DNA of 64,000 nt from Leptofilum sp041987425 (GCA_041987425.1 JBHIWP010000003.1:1-64000), one strand, 5' to 3'. Counted from the first letter of the stretch, positions 1-9,863 are shown. The notes: generated by a model not told the origin, from the sequence alone. Numbers and translations are program-made.

Positions 1-1
1 G

Positions 2-127
2 CAGCAGATCGATTGGGGCCACGGCGTCGCGACCACTGAAGAAAGCACAGGCCTGCAACAGCCGCAGCGCTTTGTTTGCCAGCAGCCGGTCAATACGCCC
101 GAAGCCCTGGCAGCGCAGCTTGCCTAA
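2..127 (+). CDS. 3' end of an upstream gene (partial, unknown)
   Basis: An open frame runs in from the window edge and stops with TAA at 125-127. It gives 41 residues ending in a helix-like tail, EALAAQLA. It is followed after 16 bp by a small gene on the same strand, so it is probably the last part of a co-transcribed gene. Too little remains to name a family. Confidence 0.5.
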   Translation, partial: QQIDWGHGVATTEESTGLQQPQRFVCQQPVNTPEALAAQLA

Positions 128-143
128 ATTAATAAAAGTGATT

Positions 144-323
144 ATGAACGAGAGCGAACGGTCCAAACGCGAGCTAGCAGAAAAGGTGCGTGTTGCCTGC
201 ATTGAGGCGGCCCGGGCTGGCTTTGAGCAGGCGCGGATGGATGGCTTGTGTGAGGAGGGGGCGGTGGAAACGGCCGTTTCCGCCATTCAAAATATCAATC
301 TAGAGAAACTGTTAGCCGAATGA
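144..323 (+). CDS. Small conserved helical protein (59 aa)
   Basis: ATG at 144 is preferred to an ORF start at 72 because the longer version would overlap the stop of the upstream frame at 127. The 59-residue product is all-helical by eye. It carries the pattern A-C-x-E-A-A-x-x-G-F-E-x-A then G-L-C-x-E-G, seen in a family of tiny bacterial proteins often mislabelled 'acetyltransferase'; nothing here resembles a GNAT fold. Its stop overlaps the ATG of the DUF488 gene (ATGA at 320-323), so the two are translationally coupled. The function is unknown. Confidence 0.7.
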   Translation: MNESERSKRELAEKVRVACIEAARAGFEQARMDGLCEEGAVETAVSAIQNINLEKLLAE

Positions 324-685
324 AATACGACAATATTACCCTGCAACTCAAACGGATTTACGACGACGCAGCTGCCAGCGACGGCTTTCGCGTGCTGGTA
401 GAACGCCTCTGGCCACATGGCATCAGCAAAGGAGACGCGCAGATAGATTTGTGGCTGGGTGACGTTGCCCCATCGCCTGCGCTGCGCAAATGGTTCAACG
501 ACGATCCCACCCGCTGGGATGAGTTCCTAGATCGCTACCACGCCGAGCTAGATGAGCGGCCAGAAGTAATTACCGAGCTGTTCCAAGAAGCAACAGCCTC
601 GCCCATCACGCTGCTGTTTGCCGCCAAGGACGTGCGGCATAACCACGCGGCCGCTCTCAAGATGTATCTGGATGGGGAAGCGTAA
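320..685 (+). CDS. DUF488 family protein, YeaO-like
   Basis: The 121-residue protein matches the DUF488/YeaO family in length and motifs. It has an N-terminal K-R-I-Y-D, then RVLVERLWPHGISK (about residues 25-38), an L-G-D-V-A-P-S segment with LRKWF, and a C-terminal LLFAAKD followed by HN. The family is small and cytosolic, and its biochemical role is not established. It starts within the stop codon of the 59-residue gene. A strong hairpin 26 bp downstream separates it from the convergent secreted-protein gene. Confidence 0.85.
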   Translation: MKYDNITLQLKRIYDDAAASDGFRVLVERLWPHGISKGDAQIDLWLGDVAPSPALRKWFNDDPTRWDEFLDRYHAELDERPEVITELFQEATASPITLLFAAKDVRHNHAAALKMYLDGEA

Positions 686-710
686 GGCAGAGTAGTTTCT
701 AAGAAAGTGT

Positions 711-743
711 AGATTGGTCCAATCTGCCAGATTGGACCAATCT
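711..743. terminator. Perfect 15-bp hairpin between convergent genes
   Basis: Arms AGATTGGTCCAATCT (711-725) and AGATTGGACCAATCT (729-743) are exact inverted repeats around a GCC loop. Each arm is itself nearly palindromic. There is no clear T-tract, so this may be a bidirectional transcription stop or an intergenic repeat. It sits between the plus-strand DUF488 gene and the 3' end of the minus-strand gene. Confidence 0.6.
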
Positions 744-780
744 AACAACTAAAAACGCGCATCCCCCTGGCGCTTATTCA

Positions 781-3700
781 TTAATCATATAGCTGGTAAA
801 TGACAAACTCAGCCTGGGCAATGAGCAGTGCCTTGGTTTCTGCGGGCAGGTTAGTGCCGGACTGTACGCGGTTGATGAACATGTTCAGCTCACGAATGAT
901 GCGATGCTCATCCTGGCCTTGAGCCAGCAGCTGGGCTGCACGGTCCAGGTTTTGCAATAGGCGCAGCGCCGTGTTCTGTGGAAGCTGTCCATCGGCCAAC
1001 AGTTCTTCTACATCGGCCAACATGACGCCCAGCTGATTGGGCAAGGCCTCGCCACCGTCAAAGACGAAGCTGGCGTTGTTGGCGTCGTAGGATGGCGCCG
1101 GATCTGGATGAATCCAGTCATGCGGCACGCCGTTGGCATCCACCGTCAGGTCGCCAAAGTTTGTATCGGCCAGACCCACTTCGAAGGTGAAGGTGAAGGA
1201 ATCAAAGGTGTGCAGAATGCCGTCGTCACCCAACACGTCAGCGGGTACAGAAACCCGCGTACCGGCAGAGCCAGGATCGGCGTTGAGCAGTACATCCCCC
1301 AGGCCCAGGTTGGCTACGGTGAAGTAGACGTCTTCCAGAGAGATTTCTGTGACGTTGCTAAAGGTCGCTTCGATGGTATAGACACCGGCCGGCGCGTTTG
1401 TTTGTGGCGCGGGATCGTAGGTGCCCACCACATCTTCCAGCTTAAGGCGATGGTTAATTGACGGGTTTTGCAGCACGTCATCAATGTAGATGGGTGGGTG
1501 CTCCAGGCCGTCCCAGGCGCCAAAGTCGATGAAGGCAGAGTGCGCACTTGCAGGCATGTGGATGGTTTCAGCGTAATCTTCTACGTGCCCATCTGGCCAG
1601 ATGAGCTTCATGTCTACCACAAAGTTTTCCTCTTCTGGGCCAGTATGGTTGAAATGGATTTGTTCCAGAGCAGGGTCAAGATCCAGCATTACTTTTTCGT
1701 CGGCCAGCAGAACCACGCCTTCGATGTCGAAGATAACGCTAGGGTCGCCGTCATGAATAGGATCGTGGGCGATGTAGATTTCTGGGGCTTCCAGGTCTTC
1801 AGTGGCGGTGAAAGAGATATGATCACCATCGGGGCTGAAGGTGAACTTAAATACGTTGTCTGCGTCAAGATGAATGTCAGAGACGCCCAACGCGATGCCC
1901 GGTCCGTGAATGCTCAATGTCCCGTTGGTGGGGTTTTCGACAGTGGTGCCGTGGACGAAGACAGTGTAGAACGTATCGTCGTGTTCTTCAAAGGGAATGG
2001 TGATAGATGCAGGCACATCCTGACCCAGACCGCCCATGAAGTGTTGCATCTCAGCTCCTGGAATTTCGGTGAAAAATTCGCCCGTTTCGTGATCTTCGCC
2101 AAATCGCTCACCTTCGTCATTGACGATCATAATGGCCCCTTCGCCGGTGAAGTTGACTTCAAAATTGCCAGAGACCATGCCTGGAGCGCTTATTTCTGAT
2201 TTGTTGCTATTAACGGCAGAGGTGCTTGAATCGTTACAAAAATAACAGGCATAGTATTGGCCTGGTGCGTTATCGCGAAGGGTCAGGGGAACAAGGCGCA
2301 AATTACCGGAAACGGCCGTTCCCTGATAAATTTCTTCATTTGCCCCTGGTGTTGCCGCCGTCTTGTAGGTCCAAGTATTGTTCACTATATCAACAACAAT
2401 ATATTGGCGCTGTTTAGGGAAATTGTTGTCATATACCAAAATGCGGTATTCAGAATCGGTGACCTTTTCTACCCCAACTGCTGTGATCGAATGTCCCGCT
2501 CGCCAATCGTCATCATTAAACTCGTCAAGATTATCTGTGATAAAGACCGATACTGTGTACCCGACTGGTGAGGCACTTTGAAAGTCACTTTTTAGTACTT
2601 CGACGAGATGTGAAGGTGTGCCCGTCACATGACCATTCCATATAAAATTCTGTGTCATAAAGTAACGGTGGATGTAATGCTCAATCGGCTGACCTGGGAG
2701 AGCGAGGTCAATCGTGTTGACAGCACCGGGTTGAAACGTTCCGGGGGTACTGTATTGATTATATGGCATTGAATTAAAGAGGCGCAGGCTGGTGGCCGCA
2801 AAGCCATCACAGTGACCGCCATCTGGCGAAGCAATTGCCTTTTGCAACCATGCCTGGGCACCTGCCTTAAGCACACAGTCTTGGGCGCTAGTGCCTGTAC
2901 CAGCAATACAGGCAGCAGGTCCAACGAGCTCAAATACGTCACTCTTACTAAAGTCATCCACATTTCTAGGGGAAGCCCCATAGTTTTGGAACTGATAGCC
3001 GTGCACTTTGGCGTCAAAGTCAGTATTGCCGTTTTTGTAAATCCATGACTCGGTCGGCGGTATTTCTACCAGCGTAGAGCTACCACCTGATTTAAGCGCG
3101 AGGCCAGAAAACTGATAGTTTCCAAAGCTATTATTCTCAATGATTGTTCCAACAGGAATGGTGCTACTCACCGTACCTGTCCACGAAACCGTTTGAACGG
3201 AATGGGCAGGAATGCTCGGTAAATTTAGGTCAACATATAGGCCATTTTGAGACAGAAAGCCACCGCTCACATAGGTTACATTAGCTGGAATATAATCGTA
3301 AAGCCATAGCTCAGGGAAAGTGGTATTGCCCACATTTTCTACCTTAAATTCGTAGGTGATGGTTTGACCCTGTTGTACGTAGGTTGGCGCCACTAACGTT
3401 ATACTAAGGTCGTAAATGGTTGACGTTATATCCCCCGAGAGCTTAGTGCCAGCGCCATAGTAAAAGTCATAAATACTATTAGTGATTGTTGCCCTGCCAA
3501 GTAGAGAATCGTTAATCAGCCCACGCCAGGTAAGAGACTTTGTTTCTCCAGGAGCTATATCCGGAATGTGAAAGTCAATGTAGGCAGAGCCGCTTGTGGT
3601 ATAGAGTAAAGTGCCACCACTAACATAATCGACATTAGCAGGTACATAATCATAAACATACACGTTGTTATATTGCAGAGAGGTTGGGTTTTTTACTTCC

Positions 3701-3888
3701 AACGTATAGTTAATATAGCGACCGGGCTCCACATAAGCTGGTGCCTTCAATTCTAACGTCAGACCGGAAGCCTGGGCGTGGGCAGCGGGCGTGCTGCCGG
3801 GGGCAAAGAGCAGGATGCCGCCAAGCAGCAGCATGATAAACAGTGTAAGAACAATGCTTCTGTATCTTATGCGTAATCGGTTGAACAT
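781..3888 (-). CDS. Secreted DUF11 / papain-like / FIMAH multidomain protein
   Basis: The start is ATG at 3888, with CAGGAG 6-7 nt upstream, rather than the longer frame from 3948. The 1035-residue product begins with a signal peptide (hydrophobic core about 14-29, then AHAQA). Two DUF11-type repeats follow at about 40-165 and 170-285. A middle domain holds GGHCDGF (Cys360), AGHSITAVGV (His466) and VYDNNFP (Asp487), an order and spacing like a papain-fold Cys/His/Asp triad. Beta-rich segments follow. The last about 75 residues resemble a FIMAH domain (FINRV...AQAEFVI). It is likely an exported, cell-surface or extracellular protein. Catalysis is inferred from motif order only. The gene holds just one ACGGCCGT in 3.1 kb. 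Confidence 0.75.
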   Translation of the reverse strand: MFNRLRIRYRSIVLTLFIMLLLGGILLFAPGSTPAAHAQASGLTLELKAPAYVEPGRYINYTLEVKNPTSLQYNNVYVYDYVPANVDYVSGGTLLYTTSGSAYIDFHIPDIAPGETKSLTWRGLINDSLLGRATITNSIYDFYYGAGTKLSGDITSTIYDLSITLVAPTYVQQGQTITYEFKVENVGNTTFPELWLYDYIPANVTYVSGGFLSQNGLYVDLNLPSIPAHSVQTVSWTGTVSSTIPVGTIIENNSFGNYQFSGLALKSGGSSTLVEIPPTESWIYKNGNTDFDAKVHGYQFQNYGASPRNVDDFSKSDVFELVGPAACIAGTGTSAQDCVLKAGAQAWLQKAIASPDGGHCDGFAATSLRLFNSMPYNQYSTPGTFQPGAVNTIDLALPGQPIEHYIHRYFMTQNFIWNGHVTGTPSHLVEVLKSDFQSASPVGYTVSVFITDNLDEFNDDDWRAGHSITAVGVEKVTDSEYRILVYDNNFPKQRQYIVVDIVNNTWTYKTAATPGANEEIYQGTAVSGNLRLVPLTLRDNAPGQYYACYFCNDSSTSAVNSNKSEISAPGMVSGNFEVNFTGEGAIMIVNDEGERFGEDHETGEFFTEIPGAEMQHFMGGLGQDVPASITIPFEEHDDTFYTVFVHGTTVENPTNGTLSIHGPGIALGVSDIHLDADNVFKFTFSPDGDHISFTATEDLEAPEIYIAHDPIHDGDPSVIFDIEGVVLLADEKVMLDLDPALEQIHFNHTGPEEENFVVDMKLIWPDGHVEDYAETIHMPASAHSAFIDFGAWDGLEHPPIYIDDVLQNPSINHRLKLEDVVGTYDPAPQTNAPAGVYTIEATFSNVTEISLEDVYFTVANLGLGDVLLNADPGSAGTRVSVPADVLGDDGILHTFDSFTFTFEVGLADTNFGDLTVDANGVPHDWIHPDPAPSYDANNASFVFDGGEALPNQLGVMLADVEELLADGQLPQNTALRLLQNLDRAAQLLAQGQDEHRIIRELNMFINRVQSGTNLPAETKALLIAQAEFVIYQLYD

Positions 3889-4349
3889 TTTTTCTCCTGA
3901 AAGTTTGTAGCCGTGCAGGCACTTTGCCGATTGACCCAAAGTTGGCAAGGGGCGTCGCTAATTCCAGCGGAAATTATTTGGTCAATTTTGGCAAGCTACC
4001 TGTACAGTTACGAATCGTTTGATTAAAATGAGGCAAATTGGGGGAATTTGTTGAATTAGTTTGTTTTCTTAAGAATTATCCTCCTTTTGTTTTGTTATAC
4101 TTCGCTTATGTCCATGCAGTTCCATCAATTCAGTCCGCAACGCGTTTAACAAAGTCTCACTATCACTGAAGCCAAACGTGCTTCCCTGTCGCACAATTTC
4201 CAGAATGTGGCGTATACACATTTTCTGCGCGCTGTATTCTGTTCGGCTGCGCGTAATGAAGGCGAGGGTGCATACCAGATTAATGAGCATGTGCATAGCA
4301 TAGCTACGCAGCGCAAATAAATCGTGAGTTAAACGCAAATGAGGGAGTT
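3889..4349. other. Divergent intergenic region
   Basis: This 460-bp AT-rich spacer separates the minus-strand secreted-protein gene from the plus-strand regulator. On the minus strand a TTGACC lies near 3990 with ATTAGC 17 bp further on, a weak possible promoter. A minus-strand open frame at 4338-4069 (TTG start, no ribosome site) is not convincing as a gene. GGGAG at 4343-4347 is the ribosome site of the regulator. Confidence 0.4.
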
Positions 4350-7300
4350 ATGAAACAGTTATTACGTTTGAATTTGTTGGGGGGGGCTCAAGTTTTTCTG
4401 GGAGAACGTCTTCTCAGTGATTTTGCTACCAGCAAAGCCCAGGCTTTGCTCTTTTACCTGGCGGTTTCGGCACAGACGAGCGGCACACCCGCTGCTCCGC
4501 AGAGCCGTGATTTGCTGGCCACGCTGCTTTGGGGGGAGATGACCGAAAAGAAGGCCAAACAAAATTTGCGTACGGTGCTATCGGATCTGCGCCGCATTGT
4601 TGGCGATCATTTGCTGATTGATCGCCAGTGGGTTGCTCTTGATCACAGCAGCCCATACTGGATCGATGTGGAGGTGGTGCAGCGTGACCTATCGCTAACG
4701 CCTACTTCTGAGAACGTGCGGCTGCGGCAAACGGCCGTTTCCCTCTATCAGGGTGAATTTTTGAGCGGGTTTAGCGTGCAAAATGCACCAGACTTTGAAG
4801 CCTGGGTAACAGAGCAGCGCCAAAAGCTGCATATTCTTGTGGTGCAGGGGCTGTTCACCCTGGTGCATGAGCACATTGCGCGCACTGATCTTGCGGCCGC
4901 CCTTACCTCAAACCACCAATTGCTGCTGCTTGAGCCGTGGTCTGAGCCAGTGCACCGCCAGCAAATGCTACTGCTGGCCCGCCTGGGCGAGCGCAGTGCA
5001 GCTCTGGCTCAGTTCGAAACCTGCCAGAAGATCCTTGCGGAGGAATTTGGCCTGGAACCCCTGCCAGAAACGTTTGCGCTGTATGATCAGATTCGCACCG
5101 GAAAGATAGCTGGCCCCGAGTCCCAAATATCGGCCGAACCGAAACGGCCGCAGCCACTGCCACAGGTATTACAGTCTCCAAATTTGGTGCTTAATGAGCG
5201 TGCTTTGCCCCAACGCTCCGAGCTATACGGCCGTGAGGAAGAATTGGCCCGTTTGCGCCGTTGGCTCCTGGAGGATGGCTGTCGTCTGGTGGGCATTTTT
5301 GGCATGGGCGGGCAGGGCAAAAGCGCGGTGGCGGCTGCGCTGGCACGAATGCTGGCAGAAAGGCAGCCTCAAGACGATAAATTTGCTCAGGCCGATTTGG
5401 AACCCGCTGGAAGCTTCCAGCGGGTTATCTGGAAGTCCCTGCTGAATGCGCCTCCGTTGCCAGAGCTAATTGAGGAATGGGTCTATGAGCTTTCCGAGCA
5501 GAAAGTTACCATGATGCCTGAAAATTCAGACCAGCAATGGCAGCTGCTGCTTGGCTACCTGAGGCAGCGGCGCTGTCTGTTGATTCTGGATAACCTGGAG
5601 AGTATTTTGCAGAGCGGAGCCTATAGCGGGGCTTTTCTGTCCGGCTACGAGGAGTACGGCCGTCTGCTGCATCATCTGGCCGTGGTCGAGCATTCTAGCT
5701 GTGTTTTGCTCACCAGCCGCGAACGGCCGTATAGTCTCACATCCCTTCCAGAAGAGATCCCAACCGTGCGCTTCTTAGCTCTGGCTGGTCTGCCCGCCAG
5801 GGCTGGGAGCGAGATCTTGAAATCACGGGGGTTGGCCAATGGCCCGGCAGAAGCGGATGCTCTGGTACAGCAATATTCCGGCAATCCGCTGGCCCTGAAG
5901 CTGGCAGCCGATACCGTGCAGGAAATTTTTAAGGGAAACATTGCGCACTTTTTGCGCGCCGAGGCCGTTGTCTTTGACGATATTCGCCATGTGCTCGACC
6001 AGCAGTTTGCCCGCCTCACGCTGATTGAGCGAGAACTGATGATCTGGCTGGCTGTGGTGCGTGAGCCCATTTCGTATACGGACCTGCGTGCGCTGTTGGC
6101 CCAGCCGCCGGTCTCTCGCGTAACGCTGGAAGCGGTGCGCTCGCTGTTGCGGCGCTCTCTTATAGAAATGTATGAAGGCGGCTTTGGTCTACAAAATGTC
6201 GTTTTGGAGTATTGTACCGACCTTCTTATCGAAAATGTTGTGCAGGAGCTTACGGCGTTCCCGCCGCTGGGTGAAGAATCACCCGCGCTAAAGTATACCA
6301 GCGGCGCCGCCCTCATCCTGGCCCAGGCCAAGGAATACGTTCGGGCCAGCCAGACCCGCCTGGTGCTACAGCCTGTGGCCCATCAGCTTATTACCCAGCT
6401 GGGCGTGCCGGGTGCAGAGCAGCGGCTTAGAGGCTGGCTGGAAAAGCTGCAATCCACGCCGCTTCCGCCCGGCTATGCGGCTGCCAATTTGCTGCACCTG
6501 CTGCTGCACTTAAAGATAGAATTACGCGGTTATGATTTCTCCAGGCTTTATTTTCGCCAACTTTATCTGCGCGGGGTGCGCCTGCCGCACACAAATTTTG
6601 CACAGGCCAAGATTGTAGACAGTGTATTTACCGAGCCGTTTGGCATTGTGAACACGGCCGTTTTTAGTCCAGACGGCCGTTTCCTGGCGGCGGGCACAAA
6701 TGAAGGCACCATTTACATCTGGCGGGCGGCAGACCAGCAAATTGCGCGCATTATTCAGGCTCACAGCCTGCCGGTTAATGAGCTGGCTTTTGCCTTTCAA
6801 AACAGGGTGCAAAGCGAAAGCCTGCTGCTGCTGGCCAGCGCCAGTGGCGACGGCACCGTCGGCCTTTGGTCGCTGTCGGAGCGTGATGAAGAGGAAAGTT
6901 GGCACGTACGGTTAGCAGACGACGCGCAAAAGGCGGTGCTTTCGGTCGGTTTTCAGGCAAATGGACGGCAGGTAACGGCCGTTGATGGAGATGGCCAGGT
7001 CTTGGTCTGGAATGTAGAACGGATCAATCGGCCGAGGCTTGTAAAAAAGCATGCGTCTGTTTCACCCCGCTTGCGGCTGGTGGACTACAGTGAGGATGGT
7101 CAAATCGTAGCCGTGGGCAAGCCAGATGGCACGGTGCAGCTACTTCGCACGGCAACAGGTGAGTTGATACTTGAGTTAGAAGTGGAATCAGGCTGTATTC
7201 GGGCCCTTGCTCTAAACCGGGATGGGCGGCAGCTTGTAGTTGGTGAAAAAGATGGTCAGTTATCTTTTTGGCGGGTTCCTGATGGGAGCTTGCAGCAGGT

Positions 7301-8702
7301 TTTGTGCCCCAGCGACGCCTCCATTGATGCGCTGGCGTTCAGCGCAGACGGCAAATTCCTGGCCAGCACGCATGGGGTTGGCGACCATGCCATAAGAATT
7401 TGGAGCCGTGATGACGAGGGCTGCTGGCAGTTGCGTCATACTCTGCTTGGACACAGCCACATTATATGGTCTGTGGCCTTTGGCCCGCCTGTGGAAAAGT
7501 ACGTAACCAGCGGAGTGGGCGGACGGCCGCAGCTGCTTGTAAGCGGCAGCAGCGACCAGACCGTCCGGGTGTGGGATGTGGCGACGGGGCGCCTGCTCTA
7601 TACACGTTGCGGCCAGCCCCGAGCCTTAAGCGCCGTTGCCATTCGGCCTGTTTCAAGCACGCCCGCCTCGCTCATTAAAGGTGGCGACACACTAAGCGAT
7701 CAGGAGTGGCTGCTGGCCGCAGTGGGCTACGATCGCATGGCTCATTTGTGGAAAGGTAGCGAAGTCAGGGCAATGATGCCCTCTCATGCCCTGGACGGCG
7801 CGAAAAAGGCCCTGTATTCGGTAGCGATCAGCCCGGATAGCCACATCATTGCTGCGGCCGGGCACGACAAGTTAATCTATTTATGGGACGTGGTTAGCGG
7901 CCAGCTTCTAAATACCTTACAGGGCCATACAAACAGCATTTATCGTGTTGCCTTTCATCCTCAGGGCAAGCTGCTTGCCAGCGGCAGTACCGATGGCTCG
8001 GTGCGCCTCTGGCAGGTGCCCAGCCTTCGCGCTAACCAAGGAATGACCAGTGGCGACAAGCCGGACCAGCCGGTTGCCGTCCTGGAAGGCAATGCTCAGG
8101 CCGTTTATGATATTGCCTTTAGTCTAGACGGCACTTATTTAGCGGCCGTTGGCAGTGGGCTCTCGTTGCGCTTGTGGCACGCAAACCAGGGCCAGTGGCC
8201 CAAACTGCCCGTTAGGACAGTGGGGCAAAGCGGCGAGAACAATCATTATGCTGTTGCCTTTAGCCCAGACGGCGACACTGTGGCAATCGGAACCAATCGT
8301 CAGATTCATTTGCTGAATTTACATAATGATGAGCTGACACAGACGCTGCGCCAGCATAAGGCAAGCATCTTTTCGCTTGCCTTTAGCCCAGATGGCAAAA
8401 CCTTAGCCAGTGGTAGTCCAGACTGCACCATTTGTCTGTGGAACGCGGCCAATGGCACTTTGCGCGCGACGCTGCGGGGACATGAGGACACAGTCTACTC
8501 GGTCACCTTTACGCCTGACGGTGCCGTTGTGGTAAGCGGCAGCTTTGATGGCACAATAAAGTTTTGGGATGCCAAAACGGGCGAATGCACTTTTACATTA
8601 ACGGTTGATGGCCCGTATGCGGGCATGAACATTAAAGGATTACGTGGAATTAATGAGGCCCAGAAGGCCACATTCGAGGCTTTGGGGGCGATACAAACTT
8701 AA
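4350..8702 (+). CDS. SARP-type regulator with NTPase and 14 WD40 repeats
   Basis: This 1450-residue protein starts at ATG 4350 behind GGGAG. Residues 1-100 form an OmpR-like DNA-binding domain typical of SARP regulators (LRLNLLGGAQVFLGERLL; NLRTVLSDLRR), and a BTAD helical domain follows to about 250. A STAND-type NTPase (AfsR/NB-ARC-like) comes next, with Walker A GMGGQGKS near 318-325 and Walker B LLILDN near 412. Helical repeats run to about 750. From about 765 to the end I count 14 WD40 blades, enough for two seven-bladed propellers. It is probably a cytosolic signal-gated transcription activator, with ligand or partner sensed by the propellers. The epimerase gene begins 57 bp downstream. 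Target and inducer are unknown. Confidence 0.88.
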   Translation: MKQLLRLNLLGGAQVFLGERLLSDFATSKAQALLFYLAVSAQTSGTPAAPQSRDLLATLLWGEMTEKKAKQNLRTVLSDLRRIVGDHLLIDRQWVALDHSSPYWIDVEVVQRDLSLTPTSENVRLRQTAVSLYQGEFLSGFSVQNAPDFEAWVTEQRQKLHILVVQGLFTLVHEHIARTDLAAALTSNHQLLLLEPWSEPVHRQQMLLLARLGERSAALAQFETCQKILAEEFGLEPLPETFALYDQIRTGKIAGPESQISAEPKRPQPLPQVLQSPNLVLNERALPQRSELYGREEELARLRRWLLEDGCRLVGIFGMGGQGKSAVAAALARMLAERQPQDDKFAQADLEPAGSFQRVIWKSLLNAPPLPELIEEWVYELSEQKVTMMPENSDQQWQLLLGYLRQRRCLLILDNLESILQSGAYSGAFLSGYEEYGRLLHHLAVVEHSSCVLLTSRERPYSLTSLPEEIPTVRFLALAGLPARAGSEILKSRGLANGPAEADALVQQYSGNPLALKLAADTVQEIFKGNIAHFLRAEAVVFDDIRHVLDQQFARLTLIERELMIWLAVVREPISYTDLRALLAQPPVSRVTLEAVRSLLRRSLIEMYEGGFGLQNVVLEYCTDLLIENVVQELTAFPPLGEESPALKYTSGAALILAQAKEYVRASQTRLVLQPVAHQLITQLGVPGAEQRLRGWLEKLQSTPLPPGYAAANLLHLLLHLKIELRGYDFSRLYFRQLYLRGVRLPHTNFAQAKIVDSVFTEPFGIVNTAVFSPDGRFLAAGTNEGTIYIWRAADQQIARIIQAHSLPVNELAFAFQNRVQSESLLLLASASGDGTVGLWSLSERDEEESWHVRLADDAQKAVLSVGFQANGRQVTAVDGDGQVLVWNVERINRPRLVKKHASVSPRLRLVDYSEDGQIVAVGKPDGTVQLLRTATGELILELEVESGCIRALALNRDGRQLVVGEKDGQLSFWRVPDGSLQQVLCPSDASIDALAFSADGKFLASTHGVGDHAIRIWSRDDEGCWQLRHTLLGHSHIIWSVAFGPPVEKYVTSGVGGRPQLLVSGSSDQTVRVWDVATGRLLYTRCGQPRALSAVAIRPVSSTPASLIKGGDTLSDQEWLLAAVGYDRMAHLWKGSEVRAMMPSHALDGAKKALYSVAISPDSHIIAAAGHDKLIYLWDVVSGQLLNTLQGHTNSIYRVAFHPQGKLLASGSTDGSVRLWQVPSLRANQGMTSGDKPDQPVAVLEGNAQAVYDIAFSLDGTYLAAVGSGLSLRLWHANQGQWPKLPVRTVGQSGENNHYAVAFSPDGDTVAIGTNRQIHLLNLHNDELTQTLRQHKASIFSLAFSPDGKTLASGSPDCTICLWNAANGTLRATLRGHEDTVYSVTFTPDGAVVVSGSFDGTIKFWDAKTGECTFTLTVDGPYAGMNIKGLRGINEAQKATFEALGAIQT

Positions 8703-8759
8703 GCTGATAAAATAGGTGGGTTGTTTAAATTTAAGTATAGTAAGACTGGGAGAAGATTT

Positions 8760-9731
8760 ATGAAGATTGTTGTTACGGGGGTAGCTGGATTTATTGGTTC
8801 CCACCTGTCTGAAGCGTTAGCCCGCCAGGGACACAGCGTTACTGGCATCGATTGCTTTACCGATTATTACTCAGCGCGTCTGAAGCAGGCGAATGCAGAA
8901 GATGTGGCGGCCGCTGGTGTGTCGCTGCACCGCCTGGATTTAGCAGACGAGCGTGATGCAGAGAAAGTAGCGGGGGCGTTGCAGGGTGCGGAATTTGTGT
9001 TTCATCTGGCGGGGCAGCCTGGCATTTCCGCCAGCACGCCGCTGGCGGATTATGTGCGGAACAATATTGTAGCTACGGATAAGTTACTTTTAGCCTGCCA
9101 AAAGCAGCCTTCGCTGCGCTGCTTTGTGAACGTGTCCACTTCGTCAGTATACGGCCGTCACGCCTATGACCCCGAAGATGCTGCCCCAAAACCGACATCG
9201 TATTATGGCGTTACCAAACTTGCCGCCGAGCAGTTGGCCCTGGCTCTGCACCGCGAAAAAGGCTTCCCCGCCAGCTCAATACGCATCTTTTCTGTGTATG
9301 GACCCCGTGAGCGGCCGGAAAAACTGTATCCGAAGCTCATCCGCAGCATCCTCACCGACACGCCCTTCCCGTTGTACGAAGGCAGCAAAGAGCACTCGCG
9401 CAGCTTTAGCTTTGTGGGAGACATCATTGAGGGGTTCCTGGCCGTGCTGGAACGTCCAGAATCGGTACTTGGCGAGATCATTAACTTGGGCAGCGATGTG
9501 GAGATGACCACCGGGGAAGGCATTGCCCTGATTGAACAGATCATGGGCAAGAAAGCCAAATTCGACATGCGGCCAAAGCGCCCGGGCGACCAGCTGCACA
9601 CCTGCGCTAATATCGCTAAGGCACGCCAGCTGCTAAACTACACGCCACACACGCAGCTGGAAGACGGGCTCAAGGCTGAGGTAGATTGGTACGTGAACCG
9701 CATTTACGCCAATGGCTTACACAACGGGTAA
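8760..9731 (+). CDS. NAD-dependent sugar-nucleotide epimerase/dehydratase
   Basis: The start is ATG 8760, behind GGGAGA; an upstream in-frame start at 8721 lacks a ribosome site. The 323-residue protein has the Rossmann glycine motif GVAGFIG (7-13), a serine/tyrosine/lysine triad with STSSVYG and YYGVTK, and the substrate-pocket pattern RIFSVYGPRERPE. This is the extended SDR family of UDP-glucose and UDP-glucuronate 4-epimerases, which act on nucleotide sugars for polysaccharide synthesis. Exact substrate cannot be told. It may be co-transcribed with the SARP gene. Confidence 0.88.
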   Translation: MKIVVTGVAGFIGSHLSEALARQGHSVTGIDCFTDYYSARLKQANAEDVAAAGVSLHRLDLADERDAEKVAGALQGAEFVFHLAGQPGISASTPLADYVRNNIVATDKLLLACQKQPSLRCFVNVSTSSVYGRHAYDPEDAAPKPTSYYGVTKLAAEQLALALHREKGFPASSIRIFSVYGPRERPEKLYPKLIRSILTDTPFPLYEGSKEHSRSFSFVGDIIEGFLAVLERPESVLGEIINLGSDVEMTTGEGIALIEQIMGKKAKFDMRPKRPGDQLHTCANIAKARQLLNYTPHTQLEDGLKAEVDWYVNRIYANGLHNG

Positions 9732-9863
9732 AACGGCCGTTTACTATCGCTACCTGCAACAAATCCACCACGCCTTGCGTACAATCAGCATATGACAACT
9801 CAGGTGACGGCCAATGAAAACCAACTGAAGAAACTGTCACCTTTTTCTTATGGAGGTACTCAA

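Noticed and set aside
1468..2199. Plus-strand 243-codon open frame opposite the secreted protein
   Set aside because: It is a shadow of the real minus-strand gene, with no ribosome site and low-complexity translation.
4069..4338. Minus-strand open frame of 89 codons upstream of the SARP gene
   Set aside because: TTG start without a ribosome site, no recognisable domain, and it occupies the regulator's promoter region.
5672..6331. Minus-strand 219-codon open frame inside the SARP gene
   Set aside because: Ser/Arg-rich translation typical of an antisense shadow.
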